In this document: positions 7,546 to 15,631 of the stretch, piece by piece | Layout of the letters: each line of letters starts with the position of its first letter | Position numbering within the stretch: the first letter of the stretch is position 1 | Origin: Bacteroidales bacterium | Lineage (GTDB): Bacteria; Bacteroidota; Bacteroidia; Bacteroidales; UBA10428 | Assembly: GCA_016933335.1 (NCBI GenBank) | Contig: JAFGBD010000046.1 | Span: forward strand, 1-64,000 | DNA length: 64,000 nt | Direction: 5' to 3' | Notes under the pieces: model-generated | Seen by the model: the letters and a program-made list of their open reading frames with translations, nothing else | Databases searched by the model: none | Told to the model about the DNA's origin: nothing | Translations under genes and position numbers: made by a program

Positions 7546-8250
7546 TTATCTTTGGTCAGGCATTACAACTTTTATTGAATCCTGCTTTTTTTGTGACTGA
7601 AAAAGCAGCGTGGCAAGTACAATGATCCAGAGTAAAAAACCTGTAATATTGATCCTTTCCCAAATACCGACATATGTTGTTGCCAGGTCTGCCTGAATCC
7701 GCGGTCCATCCAGTCCTGTCAAAAAGCCAAACACCAGGAGTACCAGGATAGTCGCGATCGAATAGAGACGAAACCGCTTTTCGAATGCCGCAGCTCCGAG
7801 TCCTATGATTAAAAGGCCGGAGAGTACAGTTAATGCCCCGAGAATAAGGTGCAGGATATCTGCAAAGGTTCCACCGCCGGCTGCAAGTACTTCACGCTGG
7901 TGCATCGAGGCAAATGGCCACACGAAGCCAAGTAGTCCGTAAGCGAACAGCAGCAAACCTCCCACAATACGCAGCATGTGCTTTCGTCCAGCAGATATCC
8001 ATACTCCCAGTCCGAAAGCAATCATAAGTGCCTGATAGACGAAGCCCAGCAGAATCCATAAATTTCTTGTCGGTGCACCGATGGCCGACAGCTCACTGAC
8101 GGTTTGAGAAGCAAGATTGTAACCCTGATATTTTATCCCCATCATCATCGTAAAATAAAGCAGTGAAGCAAGAATTCCACAGATGAGCAGGATTCTTATC
8201 AACAAGGTCCTGCCTGAAAGTCTTTTTAAATCCAAATTTTTTGTTTTCAT
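7546..8250 (-). CDS. DUF998 family membrane protein
   Basis: 234 residues with six predicted transmembrane helices. It has the DUF998 pattern: a first helix, then GYNLASQTVSELSAIGAPTR (the SELSA(I)G-like loop), FAYGLLGFVWPFASMHQREV and a later FADILHLILGALTV helix with conserved His. No enzymatic function is established for the family. It sits between the cupin gene and the methyltransferase fusion in what looks like one operon, and all three are small or membrane proteins, suggesting a shared response to a small molecule. That link is an inference from gene order. Confidence 0.78.
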   Translation of the reverse strand: MKTKNLDLKRLSGRTLLIRILLICGILASLLYFTMMMGIKYQGYNLASQTVSELSAIGAPTRNLWILLGFVYQALMIAFGLGVWISAGRKHMLRIVGGLLLFAYGLLGFVWPFASMHQREVLAAGGGTFADILHLILGALTVLSGLLIIGLGAAAFEKRFRLYSIATILVLLVFGFLTGLDGPRIQADLATTYVGIWERINITGFLLWIIVLATLLFQSQKKQDSIKVVMPDQR

Positions 8251-8288
8251 TTTTATCTCCTTTCTTTTTATGGTGTATGTTCTAAAAA

Positions 8289-8651
8289 TCAGTCGATTAT
8301 TATTATATATGATCCGTTTATAGTATATAATTTATGCGGATTTTCCTGGTTGTCACTGAAACAATAGGTCATTCCTTTTTTCAACAGCATTTCTGATCCG
8401 GTTTTTAATTGAAAAATCATTTCTCCTTCCAGCAGGTGGATCACGTGTCCCCTGCAGCACCAGTGATCGGATTTGTAACCCGGACTGTATGCTGTTAATC
8501 TGATACAGATATTTCCTGTTTCAAAAGTCCTCCGCCATTCGTATCCTGTCTCTCCTGAATGTTTTGTAATCGGAATCTCGTCCCAGTTAATTTCTGAATA
8601 AGGAACATTTATTATCTGCATTGTTTTATAATTACATACAATTCTTTTCAA
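8289..8651 (-). CDS. DHCW-motif cupin-fold protein
   Basis: 120 residues, single cupin. It carries SDHWCCRGHVIHLLEGEMIF, which is the DHWC..GH variant that names the DHCW-motif cupin group, and the second cupin motif GMTYCFSDNQENPHK. These proteins are short and lack a known reaction; the His residues could bind metal. A start at the internal Met (8621, MQIINVPYSEINWDEIP) agrees better with family length (~107-110 residues) than the longer form. It is the first gene of the cupin-DUF998-methyltransferase set and lies directly behind the palindrome cluster at 8696-8758. Confidence 0.78.
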   Translation of the reverse strand: MKRIVCNYKTMQIINVPYSEINWDEIPITKHSGETGYEWRRTFETGNICIRLTAYSPGYKSDHWCCRGHVIHLLEGEMIFQLKTGSEMLLKKGMTYCFSDNQENPHKLYTINGSYIIIID

Positions 8652-8695
8652 AGAAATTCCTGGTAAAAGTAAATCGCGGAATTATGATGACCTAT

Positions 8696-8758
8696 CTGAA
8701 TCATAATTCAGTCAGACAGAATTATAAATTAATCAGACTGATTTATAACTGAATCAGT
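8696..8758. promoter_or_regulatory. Cluster of CTGAWT palindromes upstream of the cupin operon
   Basis: Three inverted repeats of one motif lie within 63 bases: CTGAATcataATTCAG (8696-8711), AATCAGaCTGATT (8731-8743, inside a longer TTATAAA/TTTATAA dyad) and ACTGAATCAGT (8748-8758). The centres fall near 8703, 8737 and 8753. The cluster occupies the gap between the cupin gene start (8651, minus strand) and the end of an AraC-type regulator gene (8802). It looks like a multi-site operator for the cupin operon; the regulator at 8802-9908 is the nearest candidate to bind it. Confidence 0.5.
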
Positions 8759-8801
8759 CCGGAAATATTTTAATTGCAGAATTAACAGTGAGAATTACAG
8801 G

Positions 8802-9908
8802 CTATTGGGATTTCCTGTTTCGAAATTGAGAAGGGGTTACACCAGTAAATTTCCTGAAGGCGGTATTGAAGGCTGATAACGTATTGAAACCGCTGTCATA
8901 TGCGATACCGGCAATTGTAATATTACTCATCCCGGGATTTTTAAGGAGCCTCTTTGCTTCTTCTATCCGGAACTTATTTATGAGATCATTGAAATTGCAG
9001 TAAAATTGTTCGTTTACAACCTGAGACAGGATGTGAGGTGTCATGGAAAGGTTTTTTGCGAGTCTGCCCAGTGTAACATCATGATTTTTGTATAATTCAT
9101 TTTTGCTTATGTAATCGAGAATCATAGATTTGTATCTGACGGCATCCTCTGTTGAGAGTCCGGAGAACTTATACCTGGCGATTAAACTGTTGATATTGGT
9201 TATTCTCTGGTCACGTAATTCATTATAAAGAATCCAGTAACTAAAGAGTGAATAGTAAAGTGCTTCAATAATTCTTGTTTGTATATAAATACGGGCAAAT
9301 GTTTGGATGCAATACATCGCATATATAAGCCAGAGTATTGATATTATTAAAACAATATTCTTTATCCACCCGGGATTCATCTTTTCATTAGGAAATCTCT
9401 CCTCATATTTGCCCTTTATCTGCCTCTGAGCATATTTATATGAAATAATGAGGTAAATTAAAAATTGTATTGCAATAATTGAAATCTGAATACAATAGGT
9501 AATATAATGCCGGCGATTGTCAGGTGACAGTGGAAAATTCCCGCGGTTCAGAATATCGGTCAGAAAAAAAACAAAAAAAGGCATCAGGTGAAGCAGATGC
9601 TTTATCTTAAACTGAAAATCTTTAACGGTTATGGATTTTATGTACAGATAAAGCATAGGACCAATTAACGGGAATGTCGGGATAAAAAAGAATACTGTCC
9701 TGAGGTTGATACCTATTTTGAAATCATCCTGCAAGTCGTGAAGCAGCATCTGTGCAATGCGATAGGCTGTAATCAGCATAAAAACTGACAATATTATCCC
9801 TGCAGTGATATTTCTGCCACGTTTAAACCACAGGTAAGCTGCAAAAAACAGAGCATTCAATGCGGCCAGACTGCAGAAACCTATAAAAGTCAGTTCGCCG
9901 ATCTCCAT
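8802..9908 (-). CDS. AraC-family regulator with a seven-helix membrane sensor domain
   Basis: About 368 residues from the ATG at 9908 (the frame stays open further upstream to 10019 but with no membrane or family sequence there). Residues ~1-215 carry about seven hydrophobic helices, the sensor layout common in Bacteroidota AraC regulators. The C-terminal ~100 residues are the double helix-turn-helix: VTLGRLAKNLSMTPHILSQV, FNDLINKFRIEEAKRLLK and the family signature IAGIAYDSGFNTLSAFNTAF then RKFTGVTPSQFR. Ligand unknown. It lies on the same strand directly upstream of the cupin-DUF998-methyltransferase genes and the palindrome cluster, so these are its likely targets. Confidence 0.85.
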   Translation of the reverse strand: MEIGELTFIGFCSLAALNALFFAAYLWFKRGRNITAGIILSVFMLITAYRIAQMLLHDLQDDFKIGINLRTVFFFIPTFPLIGPMLYLYIKSITVKDFQFKIKHLLHLMPFFVFFLTDILNRGNFPLSPDNRRHYITYCIQISIIAIQFLIYLIISYKYAQRQIKGKYEERFPNEKMNPGWIKNIVLIISILWLIYAMYCIQTFARIYIQTRIIEALYYSLFSYWILYNELRDQRITNINSLIARYKFSGLSTEDAVRYKSMILDYISKNELYKNHDVTLGRLAKNLSMTPHILSQVVNEQFYCNFNDLINKFRIEEAKRLLKNPGMSNITIAGIAYDSGFNTLSAFNTAFRKFTGVTPSQFRNRKSQ

Positions 9909-10104
9909 ATTAAACCGAAAATCCTTATGAAAACAGATCAAATTTACGTTAAAAAATTTGTCTGAAAAAAAGATTCCCGCAGAGTCAGGTAGCTGCGATC
10001 CAATGCTTAAATCTGACAATTTATTCTGCTGAAAACAGCTGCTTTTATTTCTGCATTGACAGATGCAGGTTGTTGTATACTGACTCCTTATTGTTTTGTG
10101 ATCA

Positions 10105-10118
10105 TCGTGGTGAGAAGA
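10105..10118. repeat. Partial duplication of the tRNA-Pro 3' end
   Basis: TCGTGGTGAGAAGA at 10105-10118 repeats TCGGGGTGAGAAGA at 10262-10275, which is the 3' terminus (acceptor and T-stem) of tRNA-Pro; 13 of 14 bases agree and the orientation is the same. The spacing is 157 bases. Such 3'-end copies are what site-specific integration next to a tRNA leaves behind. No integrase remains between the copies. Confidence 0.5.
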
Positions 10119-10224
10119 TTACTCACACGCCTTTGACGTGTTCATGAGCTCCTCCCATTGGTCGTCGGTTCGAACTTGTCAGCTTTGCTGACCAGTCCTC
10201 GTCTTCAGGCACCCACTTGAAATG

Positions 10225-10250
10225 AAAAAAGGCTACACAAGGTAGCCTCT
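10225..10250 (-). terminator. Intrinsic terminator of tRNA-Pro
   Basis: On the minus strand the stem AGGCTAC/GTAGCCT (10242-10248 with 10230-10236) encloses a 5-base loop CTTGT and is followed by a run of six T. It begins about 14 bases downstream of the tRNA-Pro 3' end. Confidence 0.8.
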
Positions 10251-10261
10251 TTCCATTTCTG

Positions 10262-10334
10262 TCGGGGTGAGAAGACTCGAACTTCCGGCCTCGTCGTCCC
10301 GAACGACGCGCGCTGCCAACTGCGCCACACCCCG
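10262..10334 (-). tRNA. tRNA-Pro (anticodon CGG)
   Basis: 73 nt cloverleaf. The acceptor CGGGGTG pairs with CACCCCG, discriminator A. The D-stem is GCGC/GCGC, anticodon stem CGTCG/CGACG around the loop TTCGGGA (anticodon CGG, reads CCG), and the T-arm GGAAG-TTCGAGT-CTTCT. CCA is not encoded. A terminator follows at 10225-10250 and a partial copy of the 3' end lies at 10105-10118. Confidence 0.95.
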
Positions 10335-10376
10335 ATATCTTTTGTTGCAAGCATTAAAAAAGGCTTACAAAAATAA

Positions 10377-11375
10377 TTAATCTAATGGTATGGTAAAATT
10401 TTCTTTGAGTAAAAGTTCTTTTTCTATCGGAACGACTCCCACTTTCTCACAGACAATCCCGCCGGCAAGGTTGGCCAGGGCGGCAGTCTGTTTGGGAGAC
10501 AAACCTGATGCCAGGCACAATGCCGCCATTCCGATTACTGTGTCCCCGGCACCGGAAACATCCGCAATGTCTCTTACCTCGGCAGGAATGACATGATAAG
10601 AACTGTTATCACTGATCAAGATGCCAAGCTCTGAGAGTGTTATCATTACCAGTTTGAAGAAAGCATTTTCGTGCAATTGCTGAACTGCATGAAATACAGC
10701 ATCAAAATCTTTCTTTTCCACATGTATATTCATTCCTTCAATCAGTTCTATGAAATTTGGCTTAAAAAGAGTCGCATTTCTATAATGCCTGAAATTGCGT
10801 TTCTTGGGATCAACGAGCGTGGGAATTTTTTGATCGGATGCAAACGATATGATTTTCTCGATTAAGAAAGGTGTGATCACTCCCTTATCATAATCCTGGA
10901 AGATGATGGCGTCAATTTTAAATTTGGCCACAATACTTTCCACCTTGCTGAAAAGCGATAATTCCTCCTGCATATCGATGTAATCATCCATTTCATAATC
11001 AACACGTAAAAGGTGCTGGCTGCCGCAAATAATCCTTGTTTTTACAGAGGTAATCCTGTTTTTTGTTCTGAGAATACCCCTGTCCGTCAATCCTTCATCA
11101 GATAAAAGACTGAGAAACAGGTCACCGTTTGAATCTTTACCGATGAATGAGCAAAGAATTGGCTCCGCACCCAGTGCTTTGATATTTCGTGCTACATTGG
11201 CTGCCCCACCCAGCCTGTATTCGCTTTTCGACTGGGCTACAACCGGCACTGGTGCTTCAGGTGAAATCCGGGAAACATGTCCCCACAGATATGAATCAAC
11301 CATCACATCACCAACAATAAGGACTTTCAATTTACTGAAATGTTCGAGTATTTCCTGAGTTGTCTTGCCTGGCAC
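10377..11375 (-). CDS. D-glycero-beta-D-manno-heptose-7-phosphate kinase (RfaE1/HldA-type, PfkB family)
   Basis: About 332 residues from the GTG at 11375, which fits the family start (KLKVLIVGDVMVDSYLWG follows ~15 residues later). The open frame continues upstream to 11513 but that part resembles nothing. The PfkB kinase signatures are present: SRISPEAPVPVV, RLGGAANVARNIKALGAEP near residue 45, and DIADVSGAGDTVIGMAAL near residue 280 with the catalytic Asp of GAGD. SRISPEAPVPVV is typical of HldE/RfaE kinases, which phosphorylate heptose 7-phosphate at C1 for ADP-heptose synthesis. There is no adenylyltransferase domain, so that step must be encoded elsewhere. It stands alone beside tRNA-Pro. 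Confidence 0.82.
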   Translation of the reverse strand: MPGKTTQEILEHFSKLKVLIVGDVMVDSYLWGHVSRISPEAPVPVVAQSKSEYRLGGAANVARNIKALGAEPILCSFIGKDSNGDLFLSLLSDEGLTDRGILRTKNRITSVKTRIICGSQHLLRVDYEMDDYIDMQEELSLFSKVESIVAKFKIDAIIFQDYDKGVITPFLIEKIISFASDQKIPTLVDPKKRNFRHYRNATLFKPNFIELIEGMNIHVEKKDFDAVFHAVQQLHENAFFKLVMITLSELGILISDNSSYHVIPAEVRDIADVSGAGDTVIGMAALCLASGLSPKQTAALANLAGGIVCEKVGVVPIEKELLLKENFTIPLD

Positions 11376-11523
11376 TGATATGATTTTTACAAACAGCAAA
11401 AATAGTGTTTTTATTCTGGATACAATAAAGTGTGATGAGATTATCATTGATACTTGCAGAGGGACGATCCTTGATGCAACCGGGATATTGGCATGGATCC
11501 TGCAAAAAAACATAAAAAAATGC
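11376..11523. other. Gap between the heptose kinase gene and the tandem repeat
   Basis: This part of the 313-base divergent intergenic region is AT-rich. The kinase frame stays open on the minus strand up to 11513, but without family sequence. I see no RNA gene and no clear promoter box. Confidence 0.5.
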
Positions 11524-11680
11524 TATTTTTGAAATCCGGTAACCAGGTAGTAAATAGATATCAATTTCTGTCACCCAAATGATATGATATTTTTAAAACC
11601 TGATAACCAGACAGCTTACATTTTTTGAAACCTGTCAACCAGGCAACATATGGTTTTTCAAACCTAATAACCAAACAACT
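11524..11680. repeat. Five imperfect tandem repeats of ~32 bp
   Basis: A core close to AAACCTGWYAACCAGRCA recurs at 11532, 11563 (most diverged, AATTTCTGTCACCCAAAT), 11596, 11628 and 11660. The steps are 31, 33, 32 and 32 bases, and most copies are preceded by a T-run (ATTTTT). The last copy ends 11 bases before the ATG of the GNAT gene. The period is close to three DNA turns, so all cores would lie on one face of the helix, as expected for an iterated protein-binding site; a minisatellite is the alternative. The period is not a multiple of three and no reading frame is kept. Confidence 0.65.
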
Positions 11681-11688
11681 CATGCAAA

Positions 11689-12489
11689 ATGAAAATTATT
11701 GATCTTGATGAGCAAAACAGATCGTTGTATTTTGTCTGTCTCGAAGACTGGTCGGATGAGATGAAAGAATCAGGCGACCATAAGGAATGCTGGTATAACA
11801 AAATGAAGGATAAAGGATTACGGGTAAAGCTGGCTGAAGATGACAACGGGATTGTGGGAGGTATGATACAGTACCTGCCAATTGAATACAGCAATGCCAT
11901 TGGGAAGGATCTGTATTTTATCAGTTGTATATGGGTTCATGGTTATAAGCAGGGACGTGGTAATTTCAGGAAACAGGGTATGGGAAAAGCTTTAATAAAA
12001 GCAGCTGAGGAGGATGTTAAAGCTTTAGGTGCAAAAGGAATTGTAGCCTGGGGATTACCTATCCCCGTATTTATGAGGGCTTCATTTTTCAGGCATCACG
12101 GTTATAAAAAAGTTGATAAACAAGGTGTGATGATTTTGCTGTGGAAAAAATTTGTTGAAGATGCTGAACCTCCCAAATGGGTTAACAGAAAAAAATTCAG
12201 GATTGAACCGGGGACTGACAAGGTCACAGTCACATCCTTTATAAATGGCGGATGTCCCGGGATGAACATTGTACACGAAAGAGCCAGAAGGGTTGCTGCA
12301 GAATTCCCTGACAAGGTTATTCTTAACACAGTCAGTACTTTTGACAAAAAAGCCATTGAGGAATGGGGATTATTGGATGCACTATTCATTGACAACAAAA
12401 GCATCAATATGGGTCCACCGCCATCCTATGAAAAAATCAGAAAAAATATCATCAGGAGAATGAGGAAACTGAAAGTCCGGCCGGATTAA
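11689..12489 (+). CDS. GNAT acetyltransferase with a C-terminal thioredoxin-like (YoaP-type) domain
   Basis: 266 residues. The N-terminal ~150 residues are a GNAT fold: GIVGGMIQYLPIEYS, then RKQGMGKALIKAAEEDVKAL with the acetyl-CoA loop GKALI, and MRASFFRHHGYKKVDKQGV. The C-terminal ~90 residues start FINGGCPGMNIVHERARRVA (single Cys189), followed by VILNTVSTFDKKAIEEWGLL, and resemble the thioredoxin-like domain of YoaP-type proteins. Substrate unknown. The gene is monocistronic, convergent with the gene at 12514 and preceded by five tandem repeats that end 11 bases before its ATG, so special regulation is likely. Confidence 0.78.
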   Translation: MKIIDLDEQNRSLYFVCLEDWSDEMKESGDHKECWYNKMKDKGLRVKLAEDDNGIVGGMIQYLPIEYSNAIGKDLYFISCIWVHGYKQGRGNFRKQGMGKALIKAAEEDVKALGAKGIVAWGLPIPVFMRASFFRHHGYKKVDKQGVMILLWKKFVEDAEPPKWVNRKKFRIEPGTDKVTVTSFINGGCPGMNIVHERARRVAAEFPDKVILNTVSTFDKKAIEEWGLLDALFIDNKSINMGPPPSYEKIRKNIIRRMRKLKVRPD

Positions 12490-12513
12490 TCTGTAGCATA
12501 CTGTTACATCAGA

Positions 12514-13146
12514 TTAAATCCTCCCCAGTCCAATAAATCCGACCATACCAAAAGCAATTCCGAGAATCGTGGCATACAGAACCGGCACATTGAATATTCT
12601 CAGTATTATTGTAAAAGAAATGACGGTAAAAAGGATCAGATGTTTATATTTCATTTTGTTCTTCAGGGGAACTTTACGCAGGCTTTTACCACTTGCTGCC
12701 AGGTTATCCAGGGCTCCGAAATAGCACAGATGGCTGCACCATGCAGGTCCTGTAAGAATGATTGTGCTGATAAACAGAATTGGCATAAAGGATATTTTAA
12801 ACCGGTAAACAGGCCCGGATAAAATCATAGCAGGGACAGGAAGGTGCAGTTTGCCTGTCATCAGAAACCTTTCATCAACTCCCAGCCCTAAAAGCAATTG
12901 TGAGAAAAATACAACAGAAAAGATGAGCCAGCTGATTTTTCTCCACCGGAAAACCTCTTTCGGATTTTGCATTTTCTTTGTGAGAAATGCAGCCCATGAG
13001 GCAAGTAAAATAATCTCAATCCAGCCGTATCCCGGATAAAACCTTTCCAGGAGCAGCATGGGCGGATCAATTTTCAGATGGATAATTGCCAGAACCGACA
13101 GGGTAATTATAAAAGAAACAAATGATATTGAATGTTTGCTTACCAA
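12514..13146 (-). CDS. NapH/CcoG-like membrane protein lacking its ferredoxin domain
   Basis: 210 residues with about five transmembrane helices. TGPAWCSHLCYFGALDNLAA near residue 135 is the CxxxC segment seen in membrane-bound 4Fe-4S proteins of the NapH/NosR/CcoG type. Relatives continue after the last helix with a cytoplasmic ferredoxin part; here the frame stops right after GFIGLGRI, and the convergent GNAT gene ends 24 bases away. Either this is a natural short form or the 3' part was lost when the neighbour arrived. Electron transfer in the membrane would be the expected role of an intact protein. Confidence 0.6.
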   Translation of the reverse strand: MVSKHSISFVSFIITLSVLAIIHLKIDPPMLLLERFYPGYGWIEIILLASWAAFLTKKMQNPKEVFRWRKISWLIFSVVFFSQLLLGLGVDERFLMTGKLHLPVPAMILSGPVYRFKISFMPILFISTIILTGPAWCSHLCYFGALDNLAASGKSLRKVPLKNKMKYKHLILFTVISFTIILRIFNVPVLYATILGIAFGMVGFIGLGRI

Positions 13147-13269
13147 AGTTTTTACAAATTTTGTATATCTGAATTCACTTCATGTATTTTAAAATCCAAT
13201 TCTCCTGATCCTGGCACGATCTGATTGGGATCCTTAAAATCTGGATAACTGTAGAAAATTGTGTCAGGA

Positions 13270-15441
13270 TCATTTATTCCTTCCTCTGCCGCTCTTTCTG
13301 AATTTTACATTTACTTTGGGAAAAACCTTTTCATTCTTGTGGATCTGACCTGTTAATGTACCACCCAGATCCCTGATGGTTATGTTCTGGTCTGAGTCGT
13401 ATTGTTCCGGATAAATAAGGATAAAATTGTTTTTGGTCAGATACCTGTTCAAAGCAATGGGCAATACATCAAGATATGAAAAATAGGAGATGGAGGAAGG
13501 TCGTGCATTGACTATTACAACAAGATCATTGACACGGGCTTTGTCTATGATATTTGAATAACTGTCCCATTCAGAAAAATCAGATAAATCTGTTTTTACT
13601 GATAACTTCTGGTTGGTCAAAAAGGTTTTCAGATGCTCGGCAGTATGAATATTGGCATAAAAGATAATTTCCTGGTCGGTTTTCAACGCAATGTTAATGA
13701 TCTTTGCAAGCCACTTTATGAATCCGGGCTCATACTCTGCCCGGGGAGGTATAAATACCAGTATTCTCTCGACAGTATTTAATGGTTGTACAAATCGTGA
13801 CAGAAATACTGATAAGGTTGTCCGCTTGATGATATTCTCATGCACACTTCCGAAAAAAGACTCCGCATAGCTTTTTTTCCCAAAAACACCAACAACCAGA
13901 TCAGATATCTGATGCTCCTTAATGGTATGCAGAATACCCAGCACAGCATTCAGATCATATCGCGTGGTGGTTTTTCCGTTTACATTTAATGCGGCAATTG
14001 CTTTTTCAGCCCTTGTCATTAATTTTTCTGTCTCGGAAAGAGCTTTACCATCATCTTCCTTAATGAGGACATTTAAGATGGATAAAGGTTCGGAAGATTT
14101 TCTGCTTTTAATCATCGAAGCAAATTCGATCAAAGATTCGACTGTATCAGGATTAGATACCGGAACGAGTATCCTTTCCTGAACCTCAGGCAAAACATCA
14201 AAGCTTTCAGCTTCCTGCTCTGTCGCCAGTTCCCTGGCTGCTTTTTCGACGGCGAATGAACTGACACCGATGGTGAAAAGAATCAGTAGTATTGCCGCAT
14301 TAAGGACCTCTTCACCGAGAAGCCTGCCCGTACCATATTCGCCTGCAACACTGATAATGATATTAAATCCTATGATTGCTGCTGCAAGCGCTGCTGCTGC
14401 CCTGGAATTGCTGAGACCAAATATCATTCTTCTTTCAGAACTGCTGAATTTATAAATCTTTTGAGTTAACCATGCTGCAATGAATTTTGACAGAATTGCA
14501 AAGATGATCGTAAAACATATTACATATAAAGCATGCACTCCTTTGAGAAATATCCCGATATCAATTAACATTCCCACACCAATAAGAAATATGGGGATGA
14601 ACAGTGAGTTACCAATAAATTCCAGCCTGTTCATCAGACCGGAGGTATGTGGGATCAGCCTGTTGAATGCCAGACCGGCGAGAAATGCCCCGATAACCGG
14701 TTCAACCATGGCAAGCTCGGCTCCAAAGGCCGATAAGAACAATAAAGCAAGGACAAAAATAAACTGGGATATACGGTCGGAGGCCCGCTTGAAGAACCAT
14801 CGGGCAACAAAGGGAATTCCGTACAATACAGTCAAACCGAATAAAGGAACACCTGTAATCATTTTAATCCAGGTGGACATGGAATCCCCTTTTCTGGCAA
14901 CACTTGCGATAACAGAAAGAATGATAAGGGACAGAAGATCAGTAAGGATTGTTCCTCCGACAGTAATGTTCACTGACCTTGTTCCTGACAATCCAAACCG
15001 GCTGACGATCGGGTATGTAACAAGAGTATGAGAGGAAAATATTGTACCTATCAGGATAGATGATATCCACGGGTAATTGAACAGGTAATATCCCAGAAAT
15101 GTTCCGGTGCAAAACGGTATGATAAAGGATATGATACCGAAAATAATACTTTGGTTCCACCGCTTGTTGAAGTCGTGCAGGTTTATTTCAAGGCCGGCAA
15201 GGAACATGATATATAACAAACCTACCGTTTCAAACAATATGATGGTACTGTCTCTGGCAAGAATGTTAAATCCATTCGGACCAATAACGAGGCCGGCAAG
15301 AATCAATCCGACAATCTGTGGTATTTTTAACCTGCTGAAGATAAACGGAGCAAGCAGAATCACAAGCATGAGGATTAAAAAAACCATTACCGGATTGTCA
15401 AAGGGAAGGGTCATATGTACGCCAGACAGATTCATGCCCAT
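13270..15441 (-). CDS. CPA2-type cation:proton antiporter with C-terminal universal-stress domains
   Basis: 723 residues. Residues ~12-400 form the twelve-helix Na+/H+ exchanger domain: LKIPQIVGLILAGLVIGPNG, LFETVGLLYIMFLAGLEINL, and the ion-binding region SSHTLVTYPIVSRFGLSGTR with TVGGTILTDLLSLIIL carrying the acidic residue. After a short linker two Usp-like domains follow (RILVPVSNPDTVESLIEFAS near residue 422 and RILVFIPPRAEYEPGFIKWL near 570), a common cytoplasmic regulatory arrangement in Bacteroidota. A Met at residue 10 (15414) is an alternative start. It lies on its own with gaps of 123 and 190 bases. Confidence 0.88.
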   Translation of the reverse strand: MGMNLSGVHMTLPFDNPVMVFLILMLVILLAPFIFSRLKIPQIVGLILAGLVIGPNGFNILARDSTIILFETVGLLYIMFLAGLEINLHDFNKRWNQSIIFGIISFIIPFCTGTFLGYYLFNYPWISSILIGTIFSSHTLVTYPIVSRFGLSGTRSVNITVGGTILTDLLSLIILSVIASVARKGDSMSTWIKMITGVPLFGLTVLYGIPFVARWFFKRASDRISQFIFVLALLFLSAFGAELAMVEPVIGAFLAGLAFNRLIPHTSGLMNRLEFIGNSLFIPIFLIGVGMLIDIGIFLKGVHALYVICFTIIFAILSKFIAAWLTQKIYKFSSSERRMIFGLSNSRAAAALAAAIIGFNIIISVAGEYGTGRLLGEEVLNAAILLILFTIGVSSFAVEKAARELATEQEAESFDVLPEVQERILVPVSNPDTVESLIEFASMIKSRKSSEPLSILNVLIKEDDGKALSETEKLMTRAEKAIAALNVNGKTTTRYDLNAVLGILHTIKEHQISDLVVGVFGKKSYAESFFGSVHENIIKRTTLSVFLSRFVQPLNTVERILVFIPPRAEYEPGFIKWLAKIINIALKTDQEIIFYANIHTAEHLKTFLTNQKLSVKTDLSDFSEWDSYSNIIDKARVNDLVVIVNARPSSISYFSYLDVLPIALNRYLTKNNFILIYPEQYDSDQNITIRDLGGTLTGQIHKNEKVFPKVNVKFRKSGRGRNK

Positions 15442-15631
15442 TAATCAATATATCATCGAAAATAAGCAATCATGATGAAACGTATATAAACTTAGCAAAT
15501 AAAAATGATAATTTCATCACCTGTCCCGGCCGAAGTGCCTGAAGTATAAGCTGATGTTACGGTAAACGAAGTGAATGAATCACATAAAAATATTCATGAA
15601 AATAAACAGGAATTATAGGGGAAGAACGCGA

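Larger units (their letters stand above)
9909..10261. other. Gene-free stretch between the AraC gene and tRNA-Pro
   Basis: No coding region is supported here. The left part (to ~10100) is AT-rich upstream sequence of the regulator gene. The right part (10105-10261) holds a partial copy of the tRNA-Pro 3' end, two compact hairpins (ACACG/CGTGT at 10125-10141 and GTCAGC-TTT-GCTGAC at 10178-10192) and the tRNA terminator. A reading frame running through the tRNA and this segment on the minus strand is a shadow of these structured sequences. Confidence 0.7.

Noticed and set aside
10123-10350. Open frame running through tRNA-Pro and its downstream segment
   Set aside because: It covers the whole tRNA in reverse, has no homology I recognise and no start context; it is a shadow of RNA and hairpin sequences.
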